Shown in pieces: positions 1 to 12,314 of a stretch of DNA of 64,000 nucleotides. The notes beneath the pieces are model-generated. The model saw nothing but the letters and a program-made list of their open reading frames with translations. It ran no database searches and was not told the origin of the DNA. Numbering within the stretch: the first letter of the stretch is position 1; every line of letters starts with the position of its first letter. The position numbers were made by a program, and so were the translations under genes. The stretch is from Gelatoporia subvermispora B (lineage: Eukaryota; Basidiomycota; Agaricomycetes; Polyporales; Gelatoporiaceae), in NCBI GenBank assembly GCA_000320605.2, contig KB445799.1, forward strand, positions 1 to 64,000. Direction: 5' to 3'.

Positions 1-251
1 ACCCTGCATCAAGAAACCTTTTGCAGCAAGACGGAAACCCTGCAGCCGAACGGGTTATGCGTAGTGAACAAAGGCTGCAGCGAGCAGGGTCTGCGCTGGA
101 CAAAACCTTGTAGCCGAGCGCGTTGCGCGTTATGAACAAAACCCTGCATCAAGAAACCTTTTGCAGCAAGACGGAAACCCTGCAGCCGAACGGGTTATGC
201 GTAGTGAACAAAGGCTGCAGCGAGCAGGGTCTGCGCTGGACAAAACCTTGT
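1..251. repeat. 140-bp tandem repeat, nearly two units
   Basis: Bases 1-111 recur without change at 141-251, so the period is 140 bp; the array probably starts left of the window. Each unit contains an imperfect internal sub-repeat: the segment near 47-75 resembles 103-130, both reading roughly ccnTGNAGCCGANCG followed by a GAACAAA box. The copy starting at 243 diverges after about ten bases. It is rich in CTGCAG and GCAGC words. No credible protein is encoded; the 73-residue frame across it is a by-product of the repeat. It could be the edge of a satellite or minisatellite, or a decayed element terminus. Confidence 0.85.
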
Positions 252-339
252 TGCCTGCCAGGACGCAGCTGTTTTAATACTGAGTTGCGCAACATTTGGA
301 GTCGCGCGCCTAAAAACACTGTAAATTGCAGCTGTTTGT

Positions 340-708
340 TCTAAATCCGCCTAATTTGGCGACGCTAAGCTTCGGCAGCGAGCGAGTAGCCGACACAGTC
401 ACCAATGGTAGTGGCGTCTCACGCGAGGTCCCTGTGAAACGTTCTCGCAATCTGTTAATCGAGCATGCCTATGGTTCTGCGACTGTGACCAAAGTACTCC
501 AAAGCACCTCGTGGCAACGCTCGTTCTCGCTCATTCCTTCGACATTCGTTTATCCCATCGCAATCGATGCCTCCGAGATGGTGGATGCTGAGATAGGTAA
601 TGGGCGGTGATAATGTTACAATACGGTATCCTCGGTATGCGGTACTGCCACGACTGACCCCATTCCCTTGGACCAATAGACCTTGACAGGTCGGAGACAG
701 AACAGAGG
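340..708. other. non-coding spacer
   Basis: Between the tandem repeat and the 3' end of the first DUF6534 gene. Only short overlapping frames are present and none resembles a family I know. It presumably includes the 3' UTR of the minus-strand gene that ends at 709. Confidence 0.5.
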
Positions 709-2532
709 CTAAGCCGAAACGGTCGGTGGGTGTTGCTCTGGTGGAGATAGAATTACGACAGGAGCAGGAGTGACGTCCCAGTAGTCTGCTGGAGGGGAGA
801 TCGTGACTTGAGTCGTGAGAATGGGATCAATATCGTCAATTCCAGACACCTCGGCTCGTCGGCGCGCATTAAGAGTGCCCAATAGAGCATTCAAGTAGAC
901 TAAAGCAATGATTAGCTATGATCAACAACGGAATAGCGACTTACGTTTGCTCAAAGCAATGTAGATAGCTAGACCTGCAGAGGAATGTGCTGCGGTTGCG
1001 AGCTGACCACGGCTTAGTTGATGTGCGACGCCAAATCCAACGTGCGTACCAGAATGAGGCTTGCAACGACGCAAAGGCTGGTAGTAGAGAATACAGCTAG
1101 TTAGTGAATTTGTGCCATAAAATATCACATCAAACTCACGTCGTGAGTAAACCAGTATTGACGCTGTAGGTGAGTATAGTGATCAGCACAGGGTCATTTC
1201 TGTGAATGGAGTTTATAGTGAGCAACGCAGATGTTAGAAGTAGCCATGTTAATCGCACTTGTGCGAGCCGAGACGCAGCCGTAAGAGCAGACGGGTCATT
1301 TTGAATGTTATTACAGCGTCGGCGAGGATTTCGCAGCAGTCGCCTACGTAACCGCACCACTAAAATGTTCGAAAAGTGCATTAAGTCATGTTCAAGACGT
1401 ATACAAAGAGCCTACACACGTTGATAGTACGGCTCGCGGCCCATGACACGGGTTTTGCCCTGCTCAGAATGAGATCGGACTCTTAATCCTATGCGCGAAG
1501 AACATACAGTGCAACTCCATAGACTATCACAGTCTTCAATCAGTTAGACATAGCATAGTGTTGCAGTCAGTGACGCACTCAATCCCATTGCTAACCAATT
1601 CCATGCAAAGATGTTCGTAATCATAATCATAGCAGCTCGACATATCTGAGGGTTCACGTACCCAGTGTTAATATTGAGAGAAAGACCTACAGACTGGTCA
1701 GCACAATGTATCAAAAGGAGGGTTCTATCAAGACATACGATGAGCGCAGGCAGGAGAATGCTCCGGTTATTCACTGATAGTTCCATTCAGCTCCATGCTC
1801 TAAGCTGCCGCTATACGCAGAAATGACGCACAGCTCCATATTCTGTGTGCGTAGACGCTGCATGCGGGTCCAATCAGGCGTAGTTACAGTCGTCGTAGAA
1901 CGAGCATTACCTGCGCACAATCATATCACTGAGACCCTGGGACACACCTGAGATCAACTTCATGCACTCTATAAATCACACAGCACTCACAGTCAGGTAT
2001 ACCTGCGCCTGTCCAGACAAGGCAAACTCAGATGCATGGTCATGGAGACAACAGACTTCACGTACTCCGAGTGGCCTGTCCTCGAAATCGTCACGTTGGC
2101 GCAGGCCTCAGATAGACAAGGACGTTAGGCGTACCACGATGTCAACCCAACGCCGTGTGCATCTCCGTGAAGGTGCACGAGATACATGTACATCGCAATG
2201 ATCGCAACAGCCACGTGAGTATTATCGATAATCCTATGGAACAGAGTTAACATGAGCCAAGATAGTTCAATCGTAAGATCTACTTCACCACAGTACAATC
2301 ACAGCAAGCTTAACGCCGATTAAATCTCCTCTGCTTCTACGTAGGTAAACGATGGTCTGGGCAAGTGCGAGACCATACAGCCTGAGCCGTCCGTGGATCG
2401 GTGAGGACAAAAGCGGGCTTAGACATCCAGGGCGAGCGATAGCGATCGGAATCACTCACGACAACATGATAGTGTAACCGATTAACAGGGGTCCAAAGGC
2501 ATCGTCGACACCAACTCCTGGAGCATGCATAG
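709..2532 (-). CDS. DUF6534-type seven-helix membrane protein
   Basis: This is a multi-exon minus-strand gene. I place the start codon at 2530-2532, beginning MHAPGVGVDDAFGPLLIGYT, which matches the family N-terminus (short polar stretch, then xDxxFGxLLIG). The next exons read LYGLALAQTIVYLRRSRGDL and W-IIDNTHVAVAIIAMYMYLV, the family's helix 1-2 and 'W.lDt.H' signatures, with clean GT/AG borders and matching phase. Later pieces are WLAMGLSASLTATLCYV (near 1550-1600), RNDPVLITILTYSVNTGLLT (near 1140-1200) and LSKLYLNALLGTLNARRR (last two exons, stop at 709-711), all hallmarks of DUF6534. The exon after the W junction (about 1980-2120) does not read through cleanly, so the middle may be damaged or spliced in a way I could not resolve. 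Function is unknown; the family is an integral membrane protein found in mushroom-forming fungi. Confidence 0.72.
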
Positions 2533-4850
2533 CTCTATGAGAGTTGAGAAGCAACATTCGTGTGGAAGGTGTTGGCTGTTTCTCGGCCGTGTGCAGTGTT
2601 GCCTCAAGGACAGCGCCATCTATTATTGAGAAGAGAGGACGAGCGGATCCCGGACATCATGCTCAACATGGCGGCCTACACCCGGCACTAGTGCACCTTT
2701 GGGAACTGGCTTCGCAATCAGGACGCGTTGGCGACCAAACCGATAGGCCACTGGGCTTCGGGCGCCGTAAACAAGCGTCTATTCAAGGTTCTGGCTTCGC
2801 GGAATGCCGCTTGCTCATGCTCGGTTTGTGATCGCAGTCGTACACGATCCCGAGGTGTTAGTTGGTTCAGAAGCTAGCCTTAGGTACGCAGTGGCGACGT
2901 CTTCGAGGCTTGGTATGTCGATTTGACCGAGTACTGCGACGTTTATACTATTCAGGCTAGGAGGAAGGTACTGACAACCCGAATACCATGGCCACTCCCG
3001 AGCGTGTGATGGGCAGCATGTCGTCTTCTGTAGCATGAGCGCCCGGCAGATCACAGAGCGTAGCGCTGAAAAATGTCAATGTCTCGGTGCCGAGCGGTGG
3101 CTTTCCTGACGATCCCGAGCGAGCATCTCGTCTTCCAGAGTAGCGTCTGCAAAAAAGCACTAGCTCAGTCGAAAGAACGCTACTGTTTATATGCCAAATT
3201 GATCGTCGCTGCTTCCGATTACACCGAGTCAAACAATTATCCCGAATTGGAATCTTGGAAAGGGTTTGAGTGCCCGTACCATTGTAGTCCCGTTGGTATT
3301 CGCGATATTGAATGAAAGAGTTGTGTGTGCTGCTGAGTAGAAGCCTGAAGTTGTACTCTTGCACATCGCCTTGGAACAGATGCGTGCTAAGTTCACCATA
3401 GCTTCCGCGCTTCTCAGCCCCGAGTACATGTCTCTGTCTCTTCGTCCTTACACACGCCACACAACTTAAAATCTCGCATAACAAGGAATGAGGCACCCAC
3501 CCGCTGCACCCGTATCTTAAAGAGCAGACGCTGACGGCCTCCTCAACCTCTCATCGCACAATTTGAAAAGTGTAGTGATTGTGTAGGATGTGATGTTGCA
3601 GAACATGAGTCTGCCGCAGCGCTGAGACAGCATCTGACAAGTTCCCTGAAGACGTATTATGCTCCGCATCGCATTCGGGCACTGGCAATGCGATCACGTC
3701 TCTTGTATATCACTCTCAACATGTATATCCGTCGTCAGATACCCCTCATTCATATGCTCATGCACATCATGGAGGAGGCGTCGTCATTTCCAACCTCAAT
3801 GTTTAGAGGGCTTCTCTGGCTATCCATTCACGGATTTGTCGCGTACGGCCAAGGGATGAATGCGGCGTGTGAGTCCAAATTGGTACGCCTCTAATGTCTG
3901 TCGAATACTAGTACTTTGTCAGACACGTTCTATGTAGATGGTCAACTCAGCAGAAACGATCCCCGTGCCTTGTGTTTGCCTACCTGTGACCAGGACTCTG
4001 ATCGTCAGTATTCATCAATGGCACCACGAATATATATGTACAAAATTTGTTCCAGCTGCGTTCGTAATCTCCGGATGAATGGTATTCGACACCATCGGAA
4101 GCTATTCCAGATCCATCTTACTGTGGTCCATGGTGCAAGCATGTGCGGCGTATCAAGGGAGCCAACTAAAGTCGTGAGCATCTAAAATAGTCGCTGGACT
4201 CCATCTCACGGAGTTACGGATGGTGTTGCTGCGACCTAATCCCTTCTGATGGCTCTTAAAACGCCTAAAATCGGACTCCTCGATATGTAATAAGATCGAT
4301 GTTGAGTGGTCTGACGGAAACGAGCCGGGTTTGAGATGCTCGATGGCTGCTTGTAGGTGCATGTCGCGACACATACCACACAGCGAATATGATCGCAGCA
4401 ATAGCGCGATCCACCCTTAGGCACCCCGAGGACGTCGAGGTTCCGAGTTTTAACACTTCATGAGTCTCGGTCATGATAGGATGACAAACAATGTACCAGA
4501 CGGCCGTGCCTGATGTCAACCTATCAATACGGATTAGAGCCGAAAAGGGGTGGGGTGCCTGAGATGTTGACATACTCTGTTGCACCATGCAGCGGCACAG
4601 AAGTACGAATGTGGTCTAGCCAGCAATATCCGGGATTCCGATAGTGTCAGCTTCGAGGGGCATTGATGTATCGGGGAGGCATCCCAAATGTTCACGTGTC
4701 TAATGCAACCTGACCGTGCCGGTCCAGCGAGAGCAACTTGTATTAGTACACTATTCGGACAAACTACGGATATCTGAGCTCCTCGCAGATCTCCCCTAAT
4801 GGCGGCAGACCCTGCACCTATCGCATAAACATGAATTGGAATTTATACAC
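2533..4850. other. poorly coding spacer between two DUF6534 genes
   Basis: I recognise no gene here. A plus-strand stretch near 2600-2820 reads like a decayed exon (...NMAAYTRH-stop-CTFGNWLRNQ...) and the minus strand near 3230-3320 has a short open phrase, but neither extends through splice sites into a protein. The 179-residue minus frame at 2957-3496 has no recognisable composition or motif. The section may hold decayed genes, but the sequence alone does not support naming one. Confidence 0.45.
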
Positions 4851-6663
4851 TCACTGCAGCAAAGCGCAACTCACCTCCGGATCAGACGGCTGTTTCTCAT
4901 TGGCAGGAACAAGAGACACTAGGTGCGGATGCGGAACGTGGCGCATTATGGGCGGTTCGCTGTTATCACTGCTCGTCGCCTCGGTGCCGCTGAATCGAAT
5001 TCCTATCTCAGTGGTTAGCATGGGCGCGGTGCCTTCCTCGGGCGGGCTGAGGCGCGCGCGGGCGTTCAGTGTTCCGAGGAGCGAATTGAGGTATACTGCA
5101 GGCCCAGAAATTAGTAGTTCTTGTGCAATGAGGGAAGAGCTGATGAAGGTCATGCACATTTTCCAACTACGAAATAGAAAGAGAGAAATGCGAAGGAGCG
5201 TGGGATAGCTATAAACTGGGCAGACGTGTGGCGATTAGCCGCAGTGGGAAGTGCGGGGATAGACGCGGCTTGCCGAAATTAGACTCAAGGCGGTGCATAA
5301 TCTAACAGCGACACATGCATGAGTCTCAGAGTAGGCACGCTACGGGAAAATACCTACATCGTGAGTGCACCTGTATTGATACTGTACAAGATGAATGTCT
5401 GAACAATTGAGTCCGAGCTGTTGGCACAGGATCGTGCGCGGTGAGTGTTGAGCTGCTAATATGGGGCAACAGTATGTACTCACTCTCTTAACCCTGTGCG
5501 GAATTTTACCAGCAACCGTGTCATTGAGATAGCGATAATAGAGTCTCCCAACATCTCAGTGGCGTATCCCGAGTACACTGCCCACTGTATTGACAGGGTC
5601 AAAGTTGGCACTGCGAACGCGACGGCCAGATCGGTAGCTACCTCGCGGACGCGGCCTGTGAGCCAGGAGACGGAGTATACACTGTGCGCTCATCAGATGA
5701 TCGTAATTCCCATACCGGTGGAGCGGACACACCCCTCAGTGGCATAGACTAGACAATTGTGGGAGGGCCCTTTAGTTGTGGGAAATATTAGTGGAAGCTA
5801 AATACGCACTTCCACTCATTGCTAGGTGAATGGATGCATCGTCAGGGCGGATTGTATTGTGTCAACAGCATGGGACAAACCGGCCGTGTATAATGACAGG
5901 CTAATCTGGGAAGTGTAGTGTTAATAGACGTTCGATATGAAATGTCGAATTGCCAGGTTCACTCACAATCACTGTTGGGATGAGAATGCGTTTTCCACTC
6001 ACTAGAGCTCGTGAGCTACGACAGATCGCGTTGATTATGGACGTACGTTTCCATATCCGATGTGCGAATACATCCCGGACTATGAGATCGCTCACAGCCT
6101 ACTTCGCGAGGTCAATGAGCCTGAATCTAACAAAGGCACTAGCTGACCATTGCGTAAACCTGAGCCTATGATTGACGAAATTAGATTGAACACAAACACC
6201 AGAATTTGACACCTACTCCAAAGGGCCTGCGTGAGAAGAATAATTTATCTCTGACGTGACGGTGCATAGGTAAACGCATACCATATGGGTTGCAAGATTT
6301 TACGGGGATTTCCGCGATCGAATAGAGAGTAGTGCCAAAGCCCTATCACGATGATGGCTACGTGGACGCTATCCAGTATCCTGCGAGGCCTCATAATCCC
6401 TCACTGTGGTCACTCAAGCCAGTTACTTACCAAAGTATAAAAATCGTAGACCTAAAGCATTGCGAATCATGGTTGAAGGACCGAAAGTATACCACAAGCT
6501 GGGCGAGGTTCAGGCTGTAAATGCTGCACAGATCGACGGCCCGTTAATGTGAATTGGATGCGGGAAAGACATAGCAGAGTACTCACAAGATCGTGACAGC
6601 CAGGCCAATGAAAGCAACACCCAGCGTTGCGTTGAGGTCTATCCCAGGAACGGGCTCCGCCAT
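4851..6663 (-). CDS. DUF6534-type seven-helix membrane protein, second copy
   Basis: Same family and strand as the gene at 709-2532. Start codon 6661-6663; exon 1 (6587-6663) reads MAEPVPGIDLNATLGVAFIG. Exon 2 (6431-6523) reads IYSLNLAQLVVYFRSFNHDS. Exon 3 (6282-6380) reads W-ILDSVHVAIIVIGLWHY. The three exons join in phase at GT/AG borders. A further exon near 6040-6095 carries SDLIVRDVFAHRIWK, the family's VxxFxxRxW helix, and the last exon carries VYLNSLLGTLNARARL, ending at a stop at 4851-4853 after a low-complexity acidic/proline tail. The section between exon 3 and the VRDVFAHRIW exon contains in-frame stops in the simplest model, so one or two junctions are unresolved or damaged. It is a diverged paralog rather than a recent duplicate of the first copy. 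Likely integral membrane; function unknown. Confidence 0.7.
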
Positions 6664-8362
6664 CGTCCCGCCCTGTCAACAACGGCCCAATACCTGCACA
6701 TGACGACGTTCGCTTGAACCGCACAATATCGCATAGGTGGGTAAGCTGCTTACCCTGTTGCCTCGGATTGAGAACCGCAGCGCTCTGCAATCGATTTGGC
6801 AGGTCTCACGACTGCTCTACGTCTCAGTGTTACCGATGATCCCTGTAGACGCTGCTCCGTTGTGTGATCCCGCTTCGGCACTGTTCTGCGTCAGCCTCGC
6901 TAGCGGCGAGCGCCTTCGAGCGTTGGTGGGCGAGTAACAGAGAGTAGTCAAGGAAGTATGAGAAATCCCTGGCCATTATTTGGGTCACGCACAACGTCGG
7001 TTCGCTACCAATAGAGTCGTCGACCGTTTCCAGTATTCCCGCTCTTCTGAATTATGAATTCAACGGTTTTAGCGCTCGAACTCTCGACTGAGCATCTCCG
7101 CGTCCGTGGGAATATATGAACCACGGTCACGTGACAAATCTGTGCTGTCGGTCGCGTCGCGTCGTGATTCTCACTTTTTCGGACGAGTTCTTCCTTCTGG
7201 CCTCATTTTTACAGCTACATACAGAGGGCTGTCCTACATAGACCAGTTACTCGTGCGAAAATTAGGCTGAGATTGCTATCGGCTCCTCTGGTGCTCCTCT
7301 TTCTGAAGTATATGGTTATAGTGTGCCAAGTGCGGAAGCTATATGGTTCTCTTCAGCTCCCGCTTCCGCGATTTGACAAGTATAGAAGATAGCAGACAGG
7401 TACGAGTCATGTAGTCAGCTCCAATCACCAAGTACTTTGCCCTATAGCCAGAATGGGTGACAGCTGAATGTACCGCCCGTAAGCATCAATCAATACTGTT
7501 CATCCGGGTCTAAACAACAAGATCCCAACGGAATGCAGTTGAAGGAGTAAATCACCATGTTGGTACAACTATGGACGGCTCAATTCTATGTCGCAACTGC
7601 GTTGAACCTGATACACGGTCCTTAAGTCAGCATATACCCACTGACATCAGCTCGCCTCTCCAAAATGGGCGCACAGCCAACACTGGACTAATCTCAGGCT
7701 TTCTAACCATCTCTCTCGCTATTGTGTACCTGCGACTGATTCTTTCATCACATTCAACTCCTCACATACGACTTCTTGGCTAATGCGACCAATGCCCTTG
7801 GCTCTTGTCATGCTGTTTCTGCTGATTGTTGGCAGAACCCCAGGCCGTCTCCGGCATACGCTCAGCGGTTGATTTTTAACCGTTCGTGGCCTGGTCCATT
7901 TCGATCGAAGTTCTGGTGAGACAGTATATCTATTTGGCTAGTATGATGCGGAGCTGCCATGGATAGGCTGCTCAAAGGCTGCTCGGTTTGATGATTGATC
8001 AGTACAAGTATCTGCGCCCTAGGCAACAAAGACGTACCTCCCGCCCCGTCTGACCATTCAACCACTTGTGCCTTTCAATATGATTCCGTCCCAATTCCAC
8101 TCTCCTCGCCGTCGACGTTCCGCGATCGCATTCCTCCCTTCCGCCTCAATTCCCAACCCGTGACGCGCGCGCCTGTAACGTGTCCGCGTCACCCGTCACG
8201 CACAGTCGCCGCGCGCAGGCTCTGGGCGTGCTGATAGCAGCGCCGTCGATTGCGAGGCAATTGCGAGGAGGCCAGCTCTACTTCCGCATGTCTTCCGAGT
8301 GCGCCACTACAAAGCCACGGACAGCTGCGCACTAACGGCGTGAAGATACTAGAGAAGACGGC
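6664..8362. other. intergenic region upstream of two divergent genes
   Basis: It separates the minus-strand DUF6534 gene from the plus-strand 5-oxoprolinase gene and so should contain both promoters. The frames inside (up to 82 residues) look random. GC content rises after about 8030, approaching the 5-oxoprolinase start. I see no RNA gene or repeat. Confidence 0.5.
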
Positions 8363-11173
8363 ATGGCACCAGCGAGCATCCCGGACAGGTCCATCCGCAT
8401 CTGCGCGGACAGAGGAGGCACGTTCTGCGATGTGCATGCGTCGTACCCCGACCCGGAGAACCCGAAGCAGAGGAAAGACATTGTGGTGAAGCTGCGTGAG
8501 TCGCCAGCTATGGGAAGGTAGACGATGAGCTGATCGGCCGCAGTTTCGCAGGACCCGGGCAACTACAAGGATGCGCCCACTGAGGGCATTCGTCGTGTGC
8601 TAGAAATCGTGACTGGCAAGCAGATACCGCGCGGAGAGACCCTGAAGACAGACAAGATTGGTACGTCTCTGATTTTGAATTCTGCTGACGTGCTACTGAC
8701 GCTGGCGGGGTGCTAGACTACATCCGACTATCTACGACGGTCGCGACCAACGCACTCCTCGAGCGCAAGGGGCACAAGCACGCGCTGCTCATCACACGCG
8801 GGTTCAAGGATCTCCTGCTCATCGGGAATCAATCACGGCCAAAGATCTTCGACCTGAACATTCGCCGGCCGCCCCCGCTGTACTCGACCGTCGTCGAGGT
8901 GGACGAGCGTGTGACCCTGGTCGGGTACACATCGGATCCAAAAGCGGAGGAGCATGCTGTGCAGTTTGACGAGGACGGGAAGGTTGTGCGGGGATACAGA
9001 GGGCGCGGATGGGACGGCCAGGGCAACGCAGAGGGGCCGGGTGAAATCGTGCGTGGGCTGTCGGGCGAGGCGGTTCGGATCATGACACGGCCAGGTGCGT
9101 TCACTATGATCCGGCGCACCCGCCATGACAAGGACGTACAGCTGACCCGAACCGTAGACCGCGAAGCAGTCAAGAAGGACCTACAGAAGCTGTACGACGA
9201 CGGGTACCGCTCCATCGCGATCGTGTTCTGCCACTCGTACACATTCCCGGAGCACGAGCGCGAAGTCGGTGCACTCGCGCGGGAGGTCGGGTTCACGCAT
9301 GTGTCCGAGTCGTCGCAGCTGCTGCCGATGATCAAGATGGTGCCGCGCGGGGTATCGTCGACGGCGGATGCGTACCTGACGCCGATCCTGCGCGACTACC
9401 TCGACGGGTTCTTCAACGGGTTCGACGAGAAGCTGCGGGACGGCAGGCTGCGCAGCCCGCGCGTCGAGTTCATGGGCAGCGACGGCGGCCTGGTGGACCT
9501 GAACAACTTCTCCGGGCTGAAGAGCATCCTGAGTGGACCGGCGGGCGGAGTGGTCGGCTATGCTCTCACCAGTTGGGACGAGAAGAGGCGGCATCCGATC
9601 ATCGGGTGCGTCCTGCGAGAACCGCGCGTTGGCTCTGACTGACTTCCTCGTAGTCTTGACGTCGGTGGAACTTCTACGGACGTGTCGCGTTTCGATGGAC
9701 GCTACGAGGTTGTCTATGAGACAACTACAGCGGGTGTGACGATACAGTCGCCGCAGCTCGACATCAACACCGTCGCCGCGGGTGGTGGATCGTGTCTCAC
9801 GTTCCGGAACGGCCTCTTCCTTGCGGGCCCCGAGAGTGCGGGCGCGCAACCCGGGCCTGCGTGCTACCGGTGCGTCCCATTCATCCGTTCCCGTCGGCGA
9901 CTTTGGCTGACATTCTGTGTCCATGCAGAAAAGGAGGGCCCTTAGCTGTGACAGATGCGAACCTGATGCTCGGGCGGCTGCTCCCGGACTACTTCCCGAA
10001 AATCTTTGGAAAGTCAGAGAAGGAGCCTCTGGATGTGGAGGCGTCGCGATCTGCGTTTGAGGCGCTCGCGAAGGAGATCAATTCAAGTCAGGAGAAGGAG
10101 CTTGGCCTGGATGAGATTGTGTACGGGTACGTACCCCAATCACATTCACACACTTACACAATCCCCTGACAGTCCCTCAGATTCATCAAGGTCGCAAATG
10201 AGACCATGTGTCGGCCAATACGCGCGCTGACGGAGGCGAGGGGATATGCCACCTCGAAGCACATGTACGCCGACCTTTCGTGCCTCCAACAAGCTCCTTT
10301 TTTATCCCCTTCATCGCATGCTACAGATTGGCAAGCTTCGGCGGTGCCGGTGGTCAGCATGCCTGCGAGATTGCGGAGCTGCTGGGGATCAAGACGATCC
10401 TAATCCACCGATACAGCTCTATCCTCTCGGCATATGGCCTCGCGCTCGCAGATCGGTACGTCGAGGCTACTCTGCATGCCCTGTACTGGAAGCTGATGTC
10501 ACCGTCCATCAGTGCGTATGAGTTGCAAGAGCCATCGTCCACGTTTTACACGCCGGAGAACCGGTCGTCCCTTACTGCACGACTGGACCGCCTCGATGCG
10601 GCAGTGCGCGAAGAACTGAAGCGACAGGGCTTTGAGGGCGACCGCGTGCACACCGAGCGCATGCTGAACATGCGGTTCGAGGGGACAGATACGGCGCTCA
10701 TGGTCCTGTCTGACGCCAAGGACGGAGACGGAAAGGAGGACTTCGAGGCCGCGTTCAAGCGCGTCTACAAGGCGGAGTTCGGCTTCCTGCTCGAGACGAA
10801 GACCATCGTCGTCGATGATGTCAAGGTAGGAGACTTCTAGCTGAGGCGCAACACCACACGAGGCTCACGAATCTCTGTGCTCCAGGTCCGCGGGATAGGG
10901 AAGACGTTTGACACGCTCGGCGAGTCTGTCTTCGACGAGGTTGAGAAGCTGGACAAGCGGCCGGTCGACCGCTCGCAGGCCGACTCGACTCACAGCACGT
11001 ACTTTGACAAGCTCGGGCGCGTGGACGACACACCCGTCTTCCTGTTGCCAGCGCTGGAGGTGGGCGACGTGGTAGAGGGTCCGGCGATGATCATCGACGA
11101 CACACAGACGATTGTGCTTATACCGGGGGCGAAGGCAGTGTTGACGAGCAAGCATCTGTATATCACACTTTAG
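8363..11173 (+). CDS. 5-oxoprolinase-like protein, HyuA half only
   Basis: Eight exons join in perfect phase: 8363-8495, 8544-8660, 8717-9605, 9654-9869, 9929-10126, 10181-10264, 10327-10825 and 10886-11173 (2424 nt, 807 aa). The protein matches the N-terminal half of eukaryotic 5-oxoprolinase, the ATP-dependent enzyme that opens 5-oxoproline to glutamate in the gamma-glutamyl cycle. Landmarks are [10 protein letters not shown] at the N-terminus, [13 protein letters not shown], the ATPase-fold phosphate motif [38 protein letters not shown] and [13 protein letters not shown]. Full-length eukaryotic enzymes are about 1,250-1,300 aa, with a C-terminal HyuB domain fused behind this one. Here the stop comes straight after the HyuA terminal strands (...[13 protein letters not shown]), and I find no HyuB sequence downstream before the next gene. 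All splice borders are clean, so it does not look like a random pseudogene. It may be a recently truncated gene or a HyuA-only paralog needing a separate partner. Confidence 0.9.
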
Positions 11174-11973
11174 TAGGCTATGCCTAGACAGGTCGGATGT
11201 ATCGTGTAGGACGCGCGCGAAGCGTGCTTGTAGCAATAGACAGAGACTTTCTCCGGATGCACAGAGTACTAGAGAAGCGTTGCAAGGCGGCAATAACCTT
11301 CCTTGCTCATCTTGCGGAAAATGCCATCGGAAGCGTGATTTAAAGCAATCAAACCTGCATTGGGTGGGACAGATGCTCTCATAGGATGAGTGTTCTATGA
11401 AGCCTTTGACCCTGTGGTTATCCTAAAAGAATAGTTGCACATTACGGGTATAGTCTGGTGGGGCTTTTGGAACCAACTTCATCATGGCAAGGTGGTGGAC
11501 CACGACATTATGATACTGCAACCACTTTTGCTCGGCCACAAAGGCGTGAACAATGATTTCAGTTCAGAACCATCATCATCATGGAACAAAGTGTGTCTGG
11601 TAACATCACAGCATTTGGTTTGGAAGCCCTGGAATGCGGTGTCGGTCCGAAGATGATGTTGGACCTCTGGAGAGAGGTAATTCATTGTGCGAGCAGAGCA
11701 TAGTATCAATGCATGTCCTCTCACGTTACGGGAGGCAAGAGCGATATGCAGTGCGCACTGGTGGTGTGCGACAAGAAACAGCGTGGCAAACGAAAGCAAC
11801 TGGCGGAGACCATTGTAATCGCCCATAGCATGAAGGTTATGGTAATGAAGTCCATCTACGAAGGGTCACTGGAAGCAGTACAGGGAACGGCAGTTAGGAT
11901 AATGAGTATGTACCAAGTAGATTTCGGGGCTCACAGACGATGTGCTCTGCCATCCCAGACCTCTAGTCTTCCT
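11174..11973. other. intergenic spacer between convergent genes
   Basis: It holds the 3' regions of the 5-oxoprolinase gene (plus) and the complex I subunit gene (minus). Two overlapping frames of 73-114 residues lie near 11435-11826 on opposite strands; neither shows a family motif or plausible splice partners. Confidence 0.5.
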
Positions 11974-12314
11974 CTACTCGTCTTCATAGCCCTGCACCGC
12001 CCTGCGTGGTCTCCGGGGAACTAGACAGACTCGCGCTCAGGAACGAGTAAGCTGATACCGGAATATGGTCACATACTGGGGTATGTAGAAGGGATAGGCT
12101 CCGCTTTCCGGTAGCCCAGCTTCTTGCGAATAGGAGGAACGACCAAGACCATAGCCGGGCCTACAGCACCGAGCACGCACGACCAGAAGATGACCGGCGA
12201 CTCATGCGCCTGTCTTTGCTGTGGAGACGTTCATTCGAAAACCTTCTTGAAAGCAGGTCTCAAACTCACTAGAGTGCGGTACAATGACCGGAAAGGAGAA
12301 AACACCGCGGCCAT
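11974..12314 (-). CDS. mitochondrial complex I small subunit, 9.5 kDa type
   Basis: Three exons on the minus strand: 12270-12314, 12077-12218 and 11974-12020 (234 nt, 77 aa). The product begins MAAVFSPFRSLYRTL. It continues with HESPVIFWSCVLGAVGP, a membrane helix ending in VVPPIRKKLGY, then EPIPSTYPIPRRPRRAVQGY and an acidic end (EDE). This order (short N-terminus, ESPxxxWSxxxGxxGP helix, VPPIRxxxGY, PIPxTYPxP, GYxDE) matches the Neurospora NADH:ubiquinone oxidoreductase 9.5 kDa subunit and its NDUFA3-like relatives. It is a single-span accessory subunit of respiratory complex I in the inner mitochondrial membrane. Introns of 51 and 56 bp have GT/AG ends and preserve phase. No single open frame covers it, so automated calls may miss it. 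The identification comes from remembered family sequence. Confidence 0.85.

Noticed and set aside
2957..3496. 179-codon minus-strand frame
   Set aside because: Length is notable, but no motif, signal or splice context supports it and composition looks random.
9181..9924. 247-codon minus-strand frame inside the 5-oxoprolinase gene
   Set aside because: It lies opposite strongly supported, GC-rich coding exons and its composition (Arg/Ala/Asp/Val-rich) is that of an antisense shadow.
11435..11826. Opposing frames that might be transposon remnants
   Set aside because: I found no catalytic motif, terminal repeat or target-site duplication.
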